Assembly: GCF_024494695.1 (NCBI RefSeq)
Contig: NZ_JANHDP010000002.1
Coordinates: forward strand, 372,001-436,000
Source: Natronoarchaeum rubrum
Lineage (GTDB): Archaea > Halobacteriota > Halobacteria > Halobacteriales > Natronoarchaeaceae
DNA length: 64,000 nt
Direction of reading: 5' to 3'
Shown: positions 1 to 7,971 of the stretch, one piece after another
Layout of the letters: the number at the start of each line of letters is the position of its first letter
Position numbering within the stretch: position 1 is the stretch's first letter
The notes under the pieces: generated by a model
Database searches by the model: none
What the model saw: only the letters and a program-made list of their open reading frames with translations
Told to the model about the DNA's origin: nothing
Translations under genes and position numbers: made by a program

Positions 1-479
1 TGCTCCTCGAACATCGCGTCGTCGTCCAGCGGGCGGAGGTAGGAGCCGTCGTACCACGCCGCGGCGATGACGTACGCCGCGGCGACGCGGCGCCCCTCGT
101 CGGTCTCGACGACGAACCGGGCGTCGTCCGGCGCCGAGGTATCACCCTCCGCCCGCTCGACGGCTTCGACCAGCTCGCGGCGAAGCCGACAGCCCGCCCG
201 GTCGACGTGCTCGTGCATCAACTCGTGGAAGGTGTCCACGTCGATCCCCGCCGGGAAGCCGAGGTAGTTTTCGAGGTACGCGCACCGGCGCAGCGCCGCC
301 GGCCCGCGATCGAAGACCACCGTATCGAGGCCGTACCGGGCCGCGAACACGGCCGCCGAGCAGCCCGCCGGCCCGCCGCCGATCACGACGACGTCGCGCG
401 TCGCGTCGACCTCGGCGTCGTTCGCCTCGGCTTCGGCGTCGCTCGCCGCGTCGACGTCCTCGTCGTTCTCCGTACTCAT
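1..479 (-). CDS. NAD(P)/FAD-dependent oxidoreductase, thioredoxin-reductase-like (partial)
   Basis: The gene starts at the ATG at 479 and runs off the left edge, so only about 159 N-terminal residues are seen. After an acidic leader of about 28 residues comes a dinucleotide-binding Rossmann motif, VVVIGGGPAGCSAAVFAARY, followed by VVFDRG, as in FAD-dependent thioredoxin-reductase-like proteins. Whether a redox CXXC is present cannot be judged because the C-terminal part is missing. Its ATG overlaps the stop codon of the upstream binding-protein gene (ATGA), so the two are almost certainly co-transcribed and translationally coupled. The iron-uptake context suggests a role in reductive iron release or ferric reduction; that is inference, and other redox roles are possible. 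Confidence 0.8.
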   Translation of the reverse strand, partial: MSTENDEDVDAASDAEAEANDAEVDATRDVVVIGGGPAGCSAAVFAARYGLDTVVFDRGPAALRRCAYLENYLGFPAGIDVDTFHELMHEHVDRAGCRLRRELVEAVERAEGDTSAPDDARFVVETDEGRRVAAAYVIAAAWYDGSYLRPLDDDAMFEE

Positions 480-1585
480 AGCTCTCCCTTGACGATCTCG
501 GCGACGCGCTCGCGGTCGAACAGCTGCTCGTCGCCGAACTCGTCGGGATAGAGGTCCTGGGCTGCCCGTTCGGTCTGGAACAGGTTGATGATCGGACCCT
601 GGTAGGTCATGCCGCCGTAGATGACGCGGTCGTTCTGGACCGCCCGGAGTTCGCTCGCAACGTCGTGGTTGCGCATGTGCGAGACGAAGGTCTCTCGGAA
701 GCTCTCCTCGGTGACCCGACCCTGCTGGCGGATGGCGATCACGTCGGGATCGACTTCCAGCAGCGTCTCGTAGTCGATCGTCCCGCGGCTCGCGTGGAAG
801 TCGGCGACGTCGCTCTGGGCCAGCGCGCGCCCGACGTTCAGGTCGTTCCAGTGCTTGGACTGGGTGCCCTCGTTGATGACGTAGGGGTAGAACGCCTCCG
901 GCGGGACCGACTTCGGGAACAGCACGGCGACGCTCGGCGTCTCCTCGGGGAGCCGGGACTGGAGCGTCGAGCGGAACTCATCGTGTAGCTCCGCGAACGC
1001 CTCGTAGCGCTCCTGTTCCTGGAACATCTCCGCGACCTTTTCGAAGGCTTCGTACAGCGTGTACCGCTGGTAGTCGTGCCAGGAGTAACTCCCCGAGAAG
1101 ATCGTGTTGCCGAAGAACGGCCCGACGTCCGATTCGACGTCGCCGACGTCCTCCTGGGACCACTGGATCCGGTTGATCATGAAGTTCGGGTCGATCAGGT
1201 GAACGTCGGCGTCGAGTTCGTAGAACACCTCCTGATCGGTGCCGTCCTGCCAGAGCTGGGTGAGCTCGCTCTTGTCCACCGAGACTCCCGGAAGCTCGTC
1301 GTAGTGGTGCGAGCCGAACCGTTGCCGGATCCCGATCGCGGTGAGGCCGTCGGCCTGCCCGAGCGCGACGCCCATGTCCGCGTAATCGCCGGTGTAGGGG
1401 AACCACGTCTCGGGCACCGCGTCGAACTCGACGGTGCCGACGGGCTCCATCGTTACCGAGTACGCGCCGTCCGCGTCGTCGTCGCTCGAATCGCCGTACG
1501 TCGTACAGCCGGCCATCCCGCCGGCTGCGGCGGCAGCGGCGGTCGTCAGTACGTTGCGTCTCGTCGTGCCGGATCGTTCAACCAT
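476..1585 (-). CDS. Iron(III)/siderophore ABC transporter substrate-binding lipoprotein (copy 1)
   Basis: This 369-residue extracellular binding protein belongs to the periplasmic-binding family used for ferric siderophores or haem (FecB/BtuF type). The N-terminus has a Tat signal with RR at residues 9-10, a hydrophobic Ala-rich stretch, and a lipobox ending at Cys28, so it should be a membrane-anchored Tat lipoprotein. It shares with the two other binding proteins here the blocks VTMEPVGTVEFDAVPE, YADMGVALG, EQERYEAFAE and a C-terminal TERAAQDLYPDEF. The start is the ATG at 1585, two bases from an iron-box palindrome, which fits a transcript without a leader. It overlaps the downstream oxidoreductase by four bases. 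The exact ligand is unknown. Confidence 0.88.
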   Translation of the reverse strand: MVERSGTTRRNVLTTAAAAAAGGMAGCTTYGDSSDDDADGAYSVTMEPVGTVEFDAVPETWFPYTGDYADMGVALGQADGLTAIGIRQRFGSHHYDELPGVSVDKSELTQLWQDGTDQEVFYELDADVHLIDPNFMINRIQWSQEDVGDVESDVGPFFGNTIFSGSYSWHDYQRYTLYEAFEKVAEMFQEQERYEAFAELHDEFRSTLQSRLPEETPSVAVLFPKSVPPEAFYPYVINEGTQSKHWNDLNVGRALAQSDVADFHASRGTIDYETLLEVDPDVIAIRQQGRVTEESFRETFVSHMRNHDVASELRAVQNDRVIYGGMTYQGPIINLFQTERAAQDLYPDEFGDEQLFDRERVAEIVKGEL

Positions 1586-1587
1586 GG

Positions 1588-1607
1588 TTTTTAGGCTGGC
1601 CTAAAAA
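1588..1607 (-). promoter_or_regulatory. Iron-box palindrome upstream of binding protein 1
   Basis: A perfect inverted repeat, TTTTTAGGC-TG-GCCTAAAAA, has nine-base arms and a two-base spacer and lies two bases before the ATG. The same core occurs before the binding protein 2 gene and, with one mismatch, before the permease gene. The shape resembles operators of the DtxR/SirR/IdeR iron-dependent repressors. At this position a bound repressor would cover the transcription start of a leaderless mRNA. The identity of the regulator is inferred. Confidence 0.75.
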
Positions 1608-1703
1608 TTCAAAAGCGTTCCGATGCGATCCGCCGTCGACCGGCGGTCCGAGCCCGTCGCTCGGCGCGATCGTGGCGGACACCGATCGACCGCGGACGCC
1701 GAG

Positions 1704-2816
1704 CTAGAAGTCTCCGGCGACGATCTCGGCGACGCGCTCGCGATCGTACAGCTCGTCCTCGACATCGTAGAGCTGCCCGGCGGCGCGCTCGGTCACGACC
1801 ATGTTCGTGATCGGGCCCTGGTACAGCGGGCCGCCGCGGTAGACGTCGCCGTTCTGGACGGCGGTTAGCTTCTGGGCGGTGTCGTTGGCCTCCATGTTCG
1901 CGACCAGCGTGTTCTGGAACTCCTCTTCGGTCTGGGTTTCGTGGCCGCGGAACAGCAGGACGTCCGGGTCGATCTCCAGCAGCGTCTCGTAGTCGACCTG
2001 ACCGCGAGTCTCGTGGAAGTCCCGCACGTTCGTCTCTGCGAAGGCGTCCCGAACCTCCAGGTCGCGCCACTGCTTGAAGCTCGTTCCCTCGCCGATCAGG
2101 TACGGCGAGAACGCGTCGGGGTCGTTCCCCGCGGCCCACATGATCGCGACGGCGGGCCGCTCGCCCTCCGGCGGGACCACGTCGGCGACGTTCGACTGGA
2201 ACTGCTCGTGGTGCTCGGCGAACGCCTCGTAGCGTTCCTGTTCCTGGAACACCTCCGAGAGCTTCTCGAAGGCCTCGTACAGCGAGAGATACGGATACGA
2301 TTCGTGCCAGCCGTAGCCCGTCGAGAAGATGCTGTTGCCGAAGAAGGGACCGCCGGTCGTCTCCTCGATCTCCTCGATGTCCTCCATGCTCCAGCTGTCG
2401 GACCACCGGCCCGTCAGGAAGTTCGGGTCGATGACGTGAAGATCGGCGCCGATCTCGTGGAACTTCTCGGCCGAGACGCCGTCGTCGGACAGTCGCACCA
2501 TGTCGCTCTTGTCGACGCTGAGGCCGGGGATCTCGTCGTAGTACTGGGTGTGGTATCGGCTGGGGAGCCACGCCGATCTCGGCGGATCTTGACCCAGGGC
2601 GATCCCCATGTCAGCCCAGCTGCCGTTGTTGGCGGCCCAGACCTCGGGGACGCCGGTGAACTCGACCTCGCCGACCGGCGGCATCGTCACCGTGTGTGTG
2701 ACCTCGGTATCATCGTCGGATTCCCCGGTGGACAGACAGCCGGCCGCCGCGGCGATTCCGGCAGCCGCGCCGACTTGCAGTACGTCGCGTCGCGTCGAGC
2801 TTCGTCCGTCGGTCAT
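1704..2816 (-). CDS. Iron(III)/siderophore ABC transporter substrate-binding lipoprotein (copy 2)
   Basis: This 370-residue protein is a paralogue of copy 1. It carries a Tat motif (RR at residues 9-10) and a lipobox with Cys27. Shared blocks include VTMPPVGEVEFTGVPEVW, WADMGIALGQ, SVDKSDMVRL, EQERYEAFAE and VTERAAGQLYDVEDE. The gene lies 82 bases downstream of the ATPase gene on the same strand and has its own iron box directly before the ATG at 2816, so it can be transcribed separately from the permease-ATPase pair. It is the binding protein closest to the ATPase gene and therefore the best candidate for the cognate partner; this is inference. Confidence 0.88.
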   Translation of the reverse strand: MTDGRSSTRRDVLQVGAAAGIAAAAGCLSTGESDDDTEVTHTVTMPPVGEVEFTGVPEVWAANNGSWADMGIALGQDPPRSAWLPSRYHTQYYDEIPGLSVDKSDMVRLSDDGVSAEKFHEIGADLHVIDPNFLTGRWSDSWSMEDIEEIEETTGGPFFGNSIFSTGYGWHESYPYLSLYEAFEKLSEVFQEQERYEAFAEHHEQFQSNVADVVPPEGERPAVAIMWAAGNDPDAFSPYLIGEGTSFKQWRDLEVRDAFAETNVRDFHETRGQVDYETLLEIDPDVLLFRGHETQTEEEFQNTLVANMEANDTAQKLTAVQNGDVYRGGPLYQGPITNMVVTERAAGQLYDVEDELYDRERVAEIVAGDF

Positions 2817-2821
2817 CAGTG

Positions 2822-2837
2822 TTTAGGCACGCCTAAA
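2822..2837 (-). promoter_or_regulatory. Iron-box palindrome upstream of binding protein 2
   Basis: TTTAGGC-AC-GCCTAAA is a perfect inverted repeat with seven-base arms and a two-base spacer, five bases upstream of the ATG at 2816. A further degenerate half-match (TTTTGGCGGACCTAAAA) lies at 2858-2874, which could be a second weaker site. Interpretation as a DtxR-family iron operator rests on its similarity to known iron boxes and on its recurrence in this locus. Confidence 0.72.
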
Positions 2838-2898
2838 TAGCTAAAAGAGTTCCGATCTTTTGGCGGACCTAAAAGCCTGTCGGCGAGCCGCCGGGCCG

Positions 2899-3768
2899 TT
2901 AGTGCTCGTTGGGCAGCGCGCGGTGGGGCAGCACCTGCAGCTCCGGCTCGTGCTCGACGGTCGCTTCGACGCCGAACACGTCCGCGAGCAGCTGTTCGGT
3001 CACGACCTCCTCCGGCGGCCCCCAGTCGTACAGTTCGCCGTCGTTCATCGCGACGAGGTAGTCCGCGAAGCGGGCGGCCTGCGCGATGTCGTGGAGCACG
3101 ACCGCGACGGTCACGCCCTGTTGCTCGTTGAGCTGCCGCACCGTCTCCAGCACCCGGAACTGGTGATAGAGGTCGAGGAACGTCGTCGGCTCGTCGAGCA
3201 GGAGGACGTCGGTGTCCTGCGCCAGCACCATCGCGATCCAGGCGAGTTGCTTCTGGCCGCCGCTGAGCTGCCCGAGTTCGGCGTCCCGGAGATGCTCGAC
3301 GCCCGCCATATCGAGCGCGCTCTCGACCGCCTCGTGGTCCTCCGCAGTGGTCTCATCGAAGAAGCCTCGGTGAGGATAGCGCCCGTGGTAGGCCAGATCC
3401 TCAACGGTGATGCTCTCCAGCGAGTCGTTCTCCTGGGAGAGCACGCCCATCTCCCGGGCCAGTTCCTTCTTGCTGAACGCGTCGATGTCCTTCCCGCGGA
3501 TCAACACGTCGCCGGCGTCCGGCGCGAGGTGGTCCGAGAGCGCTTTCAGGAGCGTGCTCTTGCCGCTGCCGTTGGGACCGACCAGCGCCGTGACTTCGCC
3601 CTCCGGCACGTCGAGGCGCGCGCAGTCGACGACCGTGCCGTCGCTGGTCGGGTAGCTCAGTTCGAGCCCGTCGCCCACCAGCGCGCTGTCGACGACCGCG
3701 CCGTCGCCGTCGGTGATGTGATCCCGTTCGATCTCCTCGGACTTCGCGTCGGCGTCGGTTCGCGTCAT
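2899..3768 (-). CDS. Iron(III)/siderophore ABC transporter ATP-binding protein
   Basis: This 289-residue cytoplasmic ATPase powers the importer. Visible motifs are Walker A GPNGSGKS (64-71), the ABC signature LSGGQKQ (168-174), Walker B DVLLLDEPTTFLDL (from about residue 187) and a switch histidine in VVLHDIAQAARFADYLV. The length and order match FecE/FhuC-type ATPases. An acidic N-terminal extension of about 30 residues precedes the domain, as often seen in haloarchaea. Its ATG at 3768 overlaps the permease stop by one base (TGATG), so the pair is translationally coupled. It presumably serves all three binding proteins nearby. Confidence 0.92.
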   Translation of the reverse strand: MTRTDADAKSEEIERDHITDGDGAVVDSALVGDGLELSYPTSDGTVVDCARLDVPEGEVTALVGPNGSGKSTLLKALSDHLAPDAGDVLIRGKDIDAFSKKELAREMGVLSQENDSLESITVEDLAYHGRYPHRGFFDETTAEDHEAVESALDMAGVEHLRDAELGQLSGGQKQLAWIAMVLAQDTDVLLLDEPTTFLDLYHQFRVLETVRQLNEQQGVTVAVVLHDIAQAARFADYLVAMNDGELYDWGPPEEVVTEQLLADVFGVEATVEHEPELQVLPHRALPNEH

Positions 3769-4892
3769 CAGAGTTCACCCATGGATTGCTGTTTCCGCAT
3801 CAGGTACAGGAAGTACGGCCCGCCGATCAGCCCGGTGACGACGCCGACCGGCATCTGCTTGGGCGAGTTCGCCACGACCTGGAAGAATAGCCGCGCGCCG
3901 ACGTCGGCGACGACCATCAGCGCCGGCCCGGCGAACAGGCAGCCGATCATCAGCCGGCGGTAGTCGCTCCCGACGACGTTCCGGACGATGTGGGGAACGA
4001 CGAGGCCGAAGAAGCCGACGATGCCGGCCACCGAGATGGCGGCGCTGGCCGCGAGGATGGCGACGCCGGACAGCAGGAATCGGACGCGCTCGACGCGCAT
4101 CCCCAGCGACTGGGCGGTGCGCTCGCCCAGCAACAAGACGTTGAGCTGACGGGCGCCCGCCAGCGCCACGACGATCGCGAAGATCGCCGGCAGGATCGCG
4201 ATCCGCACCTCCTCCCACCCCGTTCCGGTGAGCGAGCCGGTCGTCCAGGCGATCGCCGTCTGGACGACGCCCAGATCGTCGGCGAAGAAAAACAGCGCGT
4301 TCTGGAGCGACTGGAACACCATGTTGACGATCACGCCCGCCAGCACGAGCCGCACCGGGCTCGTTCCGCCCTTCCAGGCGATGGCGTACACGATCAGGAA
4401 CGCGATGGCCCCGCCCGCCGCCGCGAGAAACGGCAGGAACGGCGCCAGCCCGCTGAACACCACGAGCGTCAGCAGCACCGTGAAACCGGCCCCCGAGCTC
4501 ACGCCGAGCACGAACGGGCTCGCAAGTTCGTTGCGCGTCACGGCCTGGAAGATCGCTCCCGAGACCGCGAGCGTCGCGCCGGCGATGATGCCGACGAACA
4601 CCCGGGGGAGCCGGAGGTTCCAGACGACGACGCTGGCGGTGCTCATCTCCGGCAGCTCGCCGCCGAGCAGGAACGCGTTCCAGGCGTGGAGATTGAACAC
4701 GACGTTCGGGTCGAACACCGTCTTCCAGGCCTGAACGATCGTCATCGAGTACGAGCCGAACGATACCTGCACGAGGCCGCCGATCACCGTGAGCGCCGTA
4801 CACGCCAGACAGAATATGACGAGCGTCGGCGTAAACCACCCCTGCCGTTCCCGGGTCGCGGCCTGCGTGGCCGACGCGTGCGATTCTCCCAT
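3768..4892 (-). CDS. FecCD-family iron(III)/siderophore ABC transporter permease
   Basis: This 374-residue polytopic membrane protein is of the FecCD/BtuC type. A short soluble N-terminus leads into multiple hydrophobic segments. Family-typical blocks are visible: LRLPRVFVGIIAGATLAVSG near residue 114, NELASPFVLGVSSGAGF near 146, and near the C-terminus GFFGLVVPHIVRNVVGSDYR, which includes the cytoplasmic coupling loop that contacts the ATPase. Only one permease gene is present, so it probably forms a homodimer. The ATG at 4892 lies three bases from an iron-box palindrome and the gene leads the permease-ATPase unit. Confidence 0.93.
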   Translation of the reverse strand: MGESHASATQAATRERQGWFTPTLVIFCLACTALTVIGGLVQVSFGSYSMTIVQAWKTVFDPNVVFNLHAWNAFLLGGELPEMSTASVVVWNLRLPRVFVGIIAGATLAVSGAIFQAVTRNELASPFVLGVSSGAGFTVLLTLVVFSGLAPFLPFLAAAGGAIAFLIVYAIAWKGGTSPVRLVLAGVIVNMVFQSLQNALFFFADDLGVVQTAIAWTTGSLTGTGWEEVRIAILPAIFAIVVALAGARQLNVLLLGERTAQSLGMRVERVRFLLSGVAILAASAAISVAGIVGFFGLVVPHIVRNVVGSDYRRLMIGCLFAGPALMVVADVGARLFFQVVANSPKQMPVGVVTGLIGGPYFLYLMRKQQSMGEL

Positions 4893-4895
4893 ATG

Positions 4896-4913
4896 GTTTA
4901 GGGTTGCCTAAAC
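4896..4913 (-). promoter_or_regulatory. Iron-box palindrome upstream of the permease gene
   Basis: GTTTAGGGTTGCCTAAAC is an 18-base inverted repeat with a single mismatch relative to the GTTTAGGC-NN-GCCTAAAC ideal. It lies three bases upstream of the permease ATG, the same geometry as the two boxes before the binding-protein genes. This ties the three units into one probable iron regulon. Confidence 0.7.
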
Positions 4914-4954
4914 ATCCGGATAGGCGTTACGATTCGATACCGCGGTACGACCGG

Positions 4955-5236
4955 TCAGCCCTCCTCGTCGCGGCCCGGCGGTCGCTCGGCCAACTCGTCG
5001 AACCGCGCTCGGCGACGCCGGCGCCGCGCCGCGGTCGCATCGGCGTCCGAACGCGCGGCGACGAGTTCGCCGTCCTCGATCTCGACGCGCAGCACCGTCC
5101 CCTCCTCGTCGGTCGGCAGGGCGGCCGCCGGGACGACCAGTTCGGCGCGCTGTTCGCCGTCGGCTTCGAGGAGCACCGTCGCTCGCTCGCTCTCGATTTC
5201 GTCGATGGTCGCCGCGTACCGCCCGTCCTCGATCAC
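4955..5236 (-). CDS. DUF3006-like small protein
   Basis: With a GTG start at 5236 this encodes about 93 residues. The core pattern, YAATIDEIESERATVLLE, then ELVVPAAALP and a strand-rich EGTVLRVEIEDGELV, looks like DUF3006 proteins, small domains of unknown function often encoded beside ComEC-like metallo-hydrolases. The C-terminal third is Arg- and Asp-rich and probably disordered. No such hydrolase gene is adjacent; the gene sits between a binding protein and the permease. The reading frame stays open upstream through a Thr/Pro-rich repeat, so a longer form starting with GTG at 5362 (about 135 residues) is possible. Confidence 0.6.
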   Translation of the reverse strand: MIEDGRYAATIDEIESERATVLLEADGEQRAELVVPAAALPTDEEGTVLRVEIEDGELVAARSDADATAARRRRRRARFDELAERPPGRDEEG

Positions 5237-5276
5237 GGTTCGAAGTCCCGCGTCGCAGCCGCTTCGGTGTTGTGGC

Positions 5277-5357
5277 GTCGGCGGCGTCGTGGGCGTCGGC
5301 GGCGTCGTGGGCGTCGTGGGCGTCGGCGGCGTCGTGGGCGTCGGCGGCGTCGCGGGT
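5277..5357. repeat. Nine-base minisatellite (nine units)
   Basis: Nine consecutive nine-base units alternate between GTCGGCGGC and GTCGTGGGC on the plus strand; the last unit is diverged. On the minus strand, in frame with the DUF3006-like gene, they read as Thr/Pro repeats (TPPTP, TTPPTP). The repeat fills most of the gap between the third binding-protein gene and the DUF3006-like gene. It may encode an extracellular-type linker in a longer form of that protein, or be a non-coding slippage tract. Confidence 0.85.
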
Positions 5358-5390
5358 GTCACGAACGGTCGGCTTCCGAGCTGCGGCCGC

Positions 5391-6524
5391 TCACTCCTCG
5401 CCCGCGACGATCTCGACCACGCGCTCGCGGTCGAACAGCGCCCGACCGCCGAACACGTCCGGGTAAATCGTGCGCGCGGCCCGCTCGGTCGCGAACAGGT
5501 TGCGTATCGGCCCCTGGTGTCTCGGCCCGCCGCTGAACACCCGGCCCTCCCGAACCGCGTCGATCGCCCCGCCGACATCGTGGTCGCGCATGGGCGCGAC
5601 GACGGCCTCCTCGAACGCCGCGCGGTCGAGATCATCGTGGCCGCGGACGAGCAGCACGTCCGGATCGACGCGTCGGATCGTCGCGTAGCCGACGGTCCCG
5701 TCCGGCGCGGTCGGCAGCTCCTCGGCGTTGAGGTCCGCCAGCGCGTCGCCGACGCCGAGGTCGCGCCACTGCTTCGTGCTCGTCCCGCGGTCGGCGATCC
5801 GCAGCGGCGCGAACTCGTCGTTCCCTTCGGGCCGGACGAGCAGCGCGTCGGGCCGCTCGCTGGCCGGCGGGAGTTCGGCCTGTAGCTCGGCGAGCCACTC
5901 GTCGTGAAACGCCGCGAACGCTTCGTACCGACCCCCGCGGCGGAACACCTCGGCGACCTTCTCGAACGCCTCGTACAGCCCGTAGTACCGGTAGCTGTGC
6001 CAGGGCTGGTCCCGTCGCTCGATCGCGTTTCCGACGAACGGGGCGACCGTCTCGGCGACGTCGGCCACGTCGGCCGCGTTGAACTCGAACGCCGGGGCGT
6101 ACACCAGCTGGTTCGGATCGACTAGGTGGACGTCGGCATCGAGCTCCCGGAGTGTCCCGCGGTCGGCCGGTCCATCCCCGCCCAGCGTCGCGGGCCGGCC
6201 GCCGACCCCGACGCCGTCTAGTCCGTCGTACCGGTCGGCGTCGTACTGCTCCCCGACGGCCGCGAGACCGTCGCCCAGCCCGAGGGCGACGCCCATGTCG
6301 GCGTACCCCGGCGAGTAGGCGACCCACCGCTCGGGCACCGCGTCGAACTCGACGGTGCCGACCGGCTCCATCGTCACCTCGTACGGGTCGGGGTCGGTCT
6401 CCGTGTCCTTGGGCGGTTTCGACCGATCGATCGATCCCGTCCCGCTGGCCAGCGCGCCGGCGACCGAGACGACCGCGCTCGCACGCAGGAGGTCCCGACG
6501 GCTCAGAGTCTCCTCGTTCGCCAC
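5391..6524 (-). CDS. Iron(III)/siderophore ABC transporter substrate-binding protein (copy 3, no lipobox)
   Basis: This 377-residue third paralogue shares VTMEPVGTVEFDAVPERWVA, YADMGVALGLGD, GRYEAFAAFHDEWL and a C-terminal FATERAARTIYPDVF. It has a Tat motif (RR at residues 9-10), but no cysteine follows the hydrophobic stretch (ALASGTGSIDRS), so unlike copies 1 and 2 it is not predicted to be a lipoprotein. The start is a GTG at 6524, chosen because a strong ribosome binding site GGAGGTG lies nine bases upstream and the Tat motif follows at the expected distance. No iron box is seen here. It could be a soluble or alternatively anchored scavenging protein. Confidence 0.85.
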   Translation of the reverse strand: MANEETLSRRDLLRASAVVSVAGALASGTGSIDRSKPPKDTETDPDPYEVTMEPVGTVEFDAVPERWVAYSPGYADMGVALGLGDGLAAVGEQYDADRYDGLDGVGVGGRPATLGGDGPADRGTLRELDADVHLVDPNQLVYAPAFEFNAADVADVAETVAPFVGNAIERRDQPWHSYRYYGLYEAFEKVAEVFRRGGRYEAFAAFHDEWLAELQAELPPASERPDALLVRPEGNDEFAPLRIADRGTSTKQWRDLGVGDALADLNAEELPTAPDGTVGYATIRRVDPDVLLVRGHDDLDRAAFEEAVVAPMRDHDVGGAIDAVREGRVFSGGPRHQGPIRNLFATERAARTIYPDVFGGRALFDRERVVEIVAGEE

Positions 6525-6847
6525 GGCGTCACCACCTCCGCCGAGCGGCGACGGATGACCGACGCGCGGTGCCGGAGACGGCGTCCGCCTCGATCGGCGA
6601 GCGTCGATCGACGGTTGGATGGCCGATAGGGAGCATACCCTCGTGACTCGCCGACCAGTTTATAGTCCCTCTGGATCCGCTTCCGTACGATTACTGGATA
6701 TTTAGCCATCGATACCTTCGTTTAGTTGCGACGACCACTCGCGTAGCCGCACCGAAAAATGTTGTCGACCGACCGGTGCGCGTTCGGTCCGGACCGTGGC
6801 TCGCGGCGTCGGGCGGCGGCACCGCTCGTGCGGCGTCGTCCCGAGGG
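6525..6847. other. Intergenic region with promoter for binding protein 3
   Basis: These 323 bases separate binding protein 3 from the DUF4382 lipoprotein gene on the same strand. A TATA-like CTATAAAC lies on the minus strand at 6658-6665, which would give a leader of roughly 100 bases for binding protein 3. I see no iron-box palindrome and no convincing additional gene; a minus-strand frame starting at 6709 overlaps the leader but has an Arg-rich, shadow-like composition. Confidence 0.5.
6533..6539 (-). promoter_or_regulatory. Shine-Dalgarno site for binding protein 3
   Basis: GGAGGTG on the minus strand ends nine bases before the GTG start at 6524. It is a near-perfect match to the haloarchaeal anti-SD sequence. 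It decides the GTG start and shows that this gene is translated from a leader, unlike its two paralogues. Confidence 0.65.
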
Positions 6848-7771
6848 CTACTGTTCGTCGGCGTCGTTACCGCCGTCGCCGCTCCCGGCCGACGTCTCGC
6901 CGTCGCCAGCACTCTCGTTGCCGCCGTCGGCCGTGCCGTTCTCGGCGGTGCTGTTCGCGTCGCTCTCGTTGCCGCCGGCGCCCTCGCTTTCCTCGTCCGG
7001 ATCGATCTCCTCGACGTCGACATCCTCGCCGTCGACGCCGCTGCCCGAGATCACGGGGCGGAGGTTATAGCCGCCGTTGCCTTTCTTGACGACGTGGATG
7101 TCGAAGACGAAACTCACCGATTCGTCGGGCTCGATCTCGAACTCGTGGACGATCTGGAGCTTCCCGCTGGGGATCTTCACGTCGACACGCTCGCCGTCGA
7201 CGATCCCCTCGATGTCGGCCGCGTGGAGTTCGACTTTCGAGTAGGTGCCGGCCTCCAGTTCGCCCTCGAACACCGACACCGCCTTGTCCCCGACGACCTG
7301 CGTCAGGTCGACCGTCTCGCCCTCCAGATCGAGCCAGAAGAACTCGCTATCGCCGTCGTTTTCCGCCGATTCGCCGTCCTCCTCGGCGTCGTCACCGTCG
7401 TCCGCGGACTCGCTGCTGTTCGTGTCGCCGTCCGCAGACGCATTCCCCGCATCCGCGCCGTCGCTCTCGTCGTTCGCGGCGGATTCATCTCCATCTTCGC
7501 CGGACTCGTCGCCGTCCCCCGACCCGGACCCTCTGAACACGCGCGCCCTGTCGAGGGTGACTTTCAGCGAGTCGAAGTCGCCGATATCGGCGGGGAGGTC
7601 GGTCACGAGCAGCCGGAACGATCCGGTGCCGCCGTCGCTTCCAGTATTGGTCGAACCCATGCACCCGGCGACCAGCGTGGCGCCCGCCGCGCCGCCGGCC
7701 GCAAGCAGCGCGCGGCGTGGGAGACTGTGCTCGTCGGACCGTCCGTCGGCGTCGGATCGGTGTCGCGTCAT
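6848..7771 (-). CDS. DUF4382-domain Tat lipoprotein
   Basis: This 307-residue exported protein has a Tat signal (RR near residue 20) and a lipobox ending in AGC. The DUF4382-type domain starts with FRLLVTDLPADIGDFDSLKV and a strand LDRARVF. It is split by a very acidic Asp/Glu/Ser/Gly insertion of about 65 residues, then resumes with LDLEGETVDLTQVVGDKAVS, SKVELHAADIEGIVDG and FVFDIHVVKKG. The C-terminal tail is again low-complexity and acidic. The fold is expected to be an immunoglobulin-like beta sandwich on the cell surface. Its role is unknown; similar proteins are common haloarchaeal surface lipoproteins. Confidence 0.8.
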   Translation of the reverse strand: MTRHRSDADGRSDEHSLPRRALLAAGGAAGATLVAGCMGSTNTGSDGGTGSFRLLVTDLPADIGDFDSLKVTLDRARVFRGSGSGDGDESGEDGDESAANDESDGADAGNASADGDTNSSESADDGDDAEEDGESAENDGDSEFFWLDLEGETVDLTQVVGDKAVSVFEGELEAGTYSKVELHAADIEGIVDGERVDVKIPSGKLQIVHEFEIEPDESVSFVFDIHVVKKGNGGYNLRPVISGSGVDGEDVDVEEIDPDEESEGAGGNESDANSTAENGTADGGNESAGDGETSAGSGDGGNDADEQ

Positions 7772-7971
7772 CGATCACGGCGAGTGGTCGATCGACCTAA
7801 TAGCCGGCAGTTCGTCAACTCGATTCAACGACAGTTCAACGCCGTTCATTCGAGTTTTGTCCCGGTTTCAACGGGATTTGGACCGACGTATCGGCCGCCG
7901 TCGTTTCGCCGACGCACCGGCGGGCGGGCGGCCGGATTCGGGGCGGTGACGCCGCTCGCTCGCGCCAGCGT

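Noticed and set aside
2858..2874. Second iron box near binding protein 2
   Set aside because: The left arm lacks one base and symmetry is broken; listed only as a weak half-match.
5277..5357. Short regular repeats considered as CRISPR
   Set aside because: Units of nine bases are contiguous without spacers; it is a minisatellite.
5391..5635. Extension of the DUF3006-like frame into the third binding protein
   Set aside because: This part is a shadow of the binding-protein gene in another frame; only the section up to the Thr/Pro repeat can belong to the small gene.
6503..6709. Small Arg-rich minus-strand frame in the leader of binding protein 3
   Set aside because: It overlaps the start and ribosome binding site of the binding-protein gene, and its Arg-rich composition fits a shadow frame.
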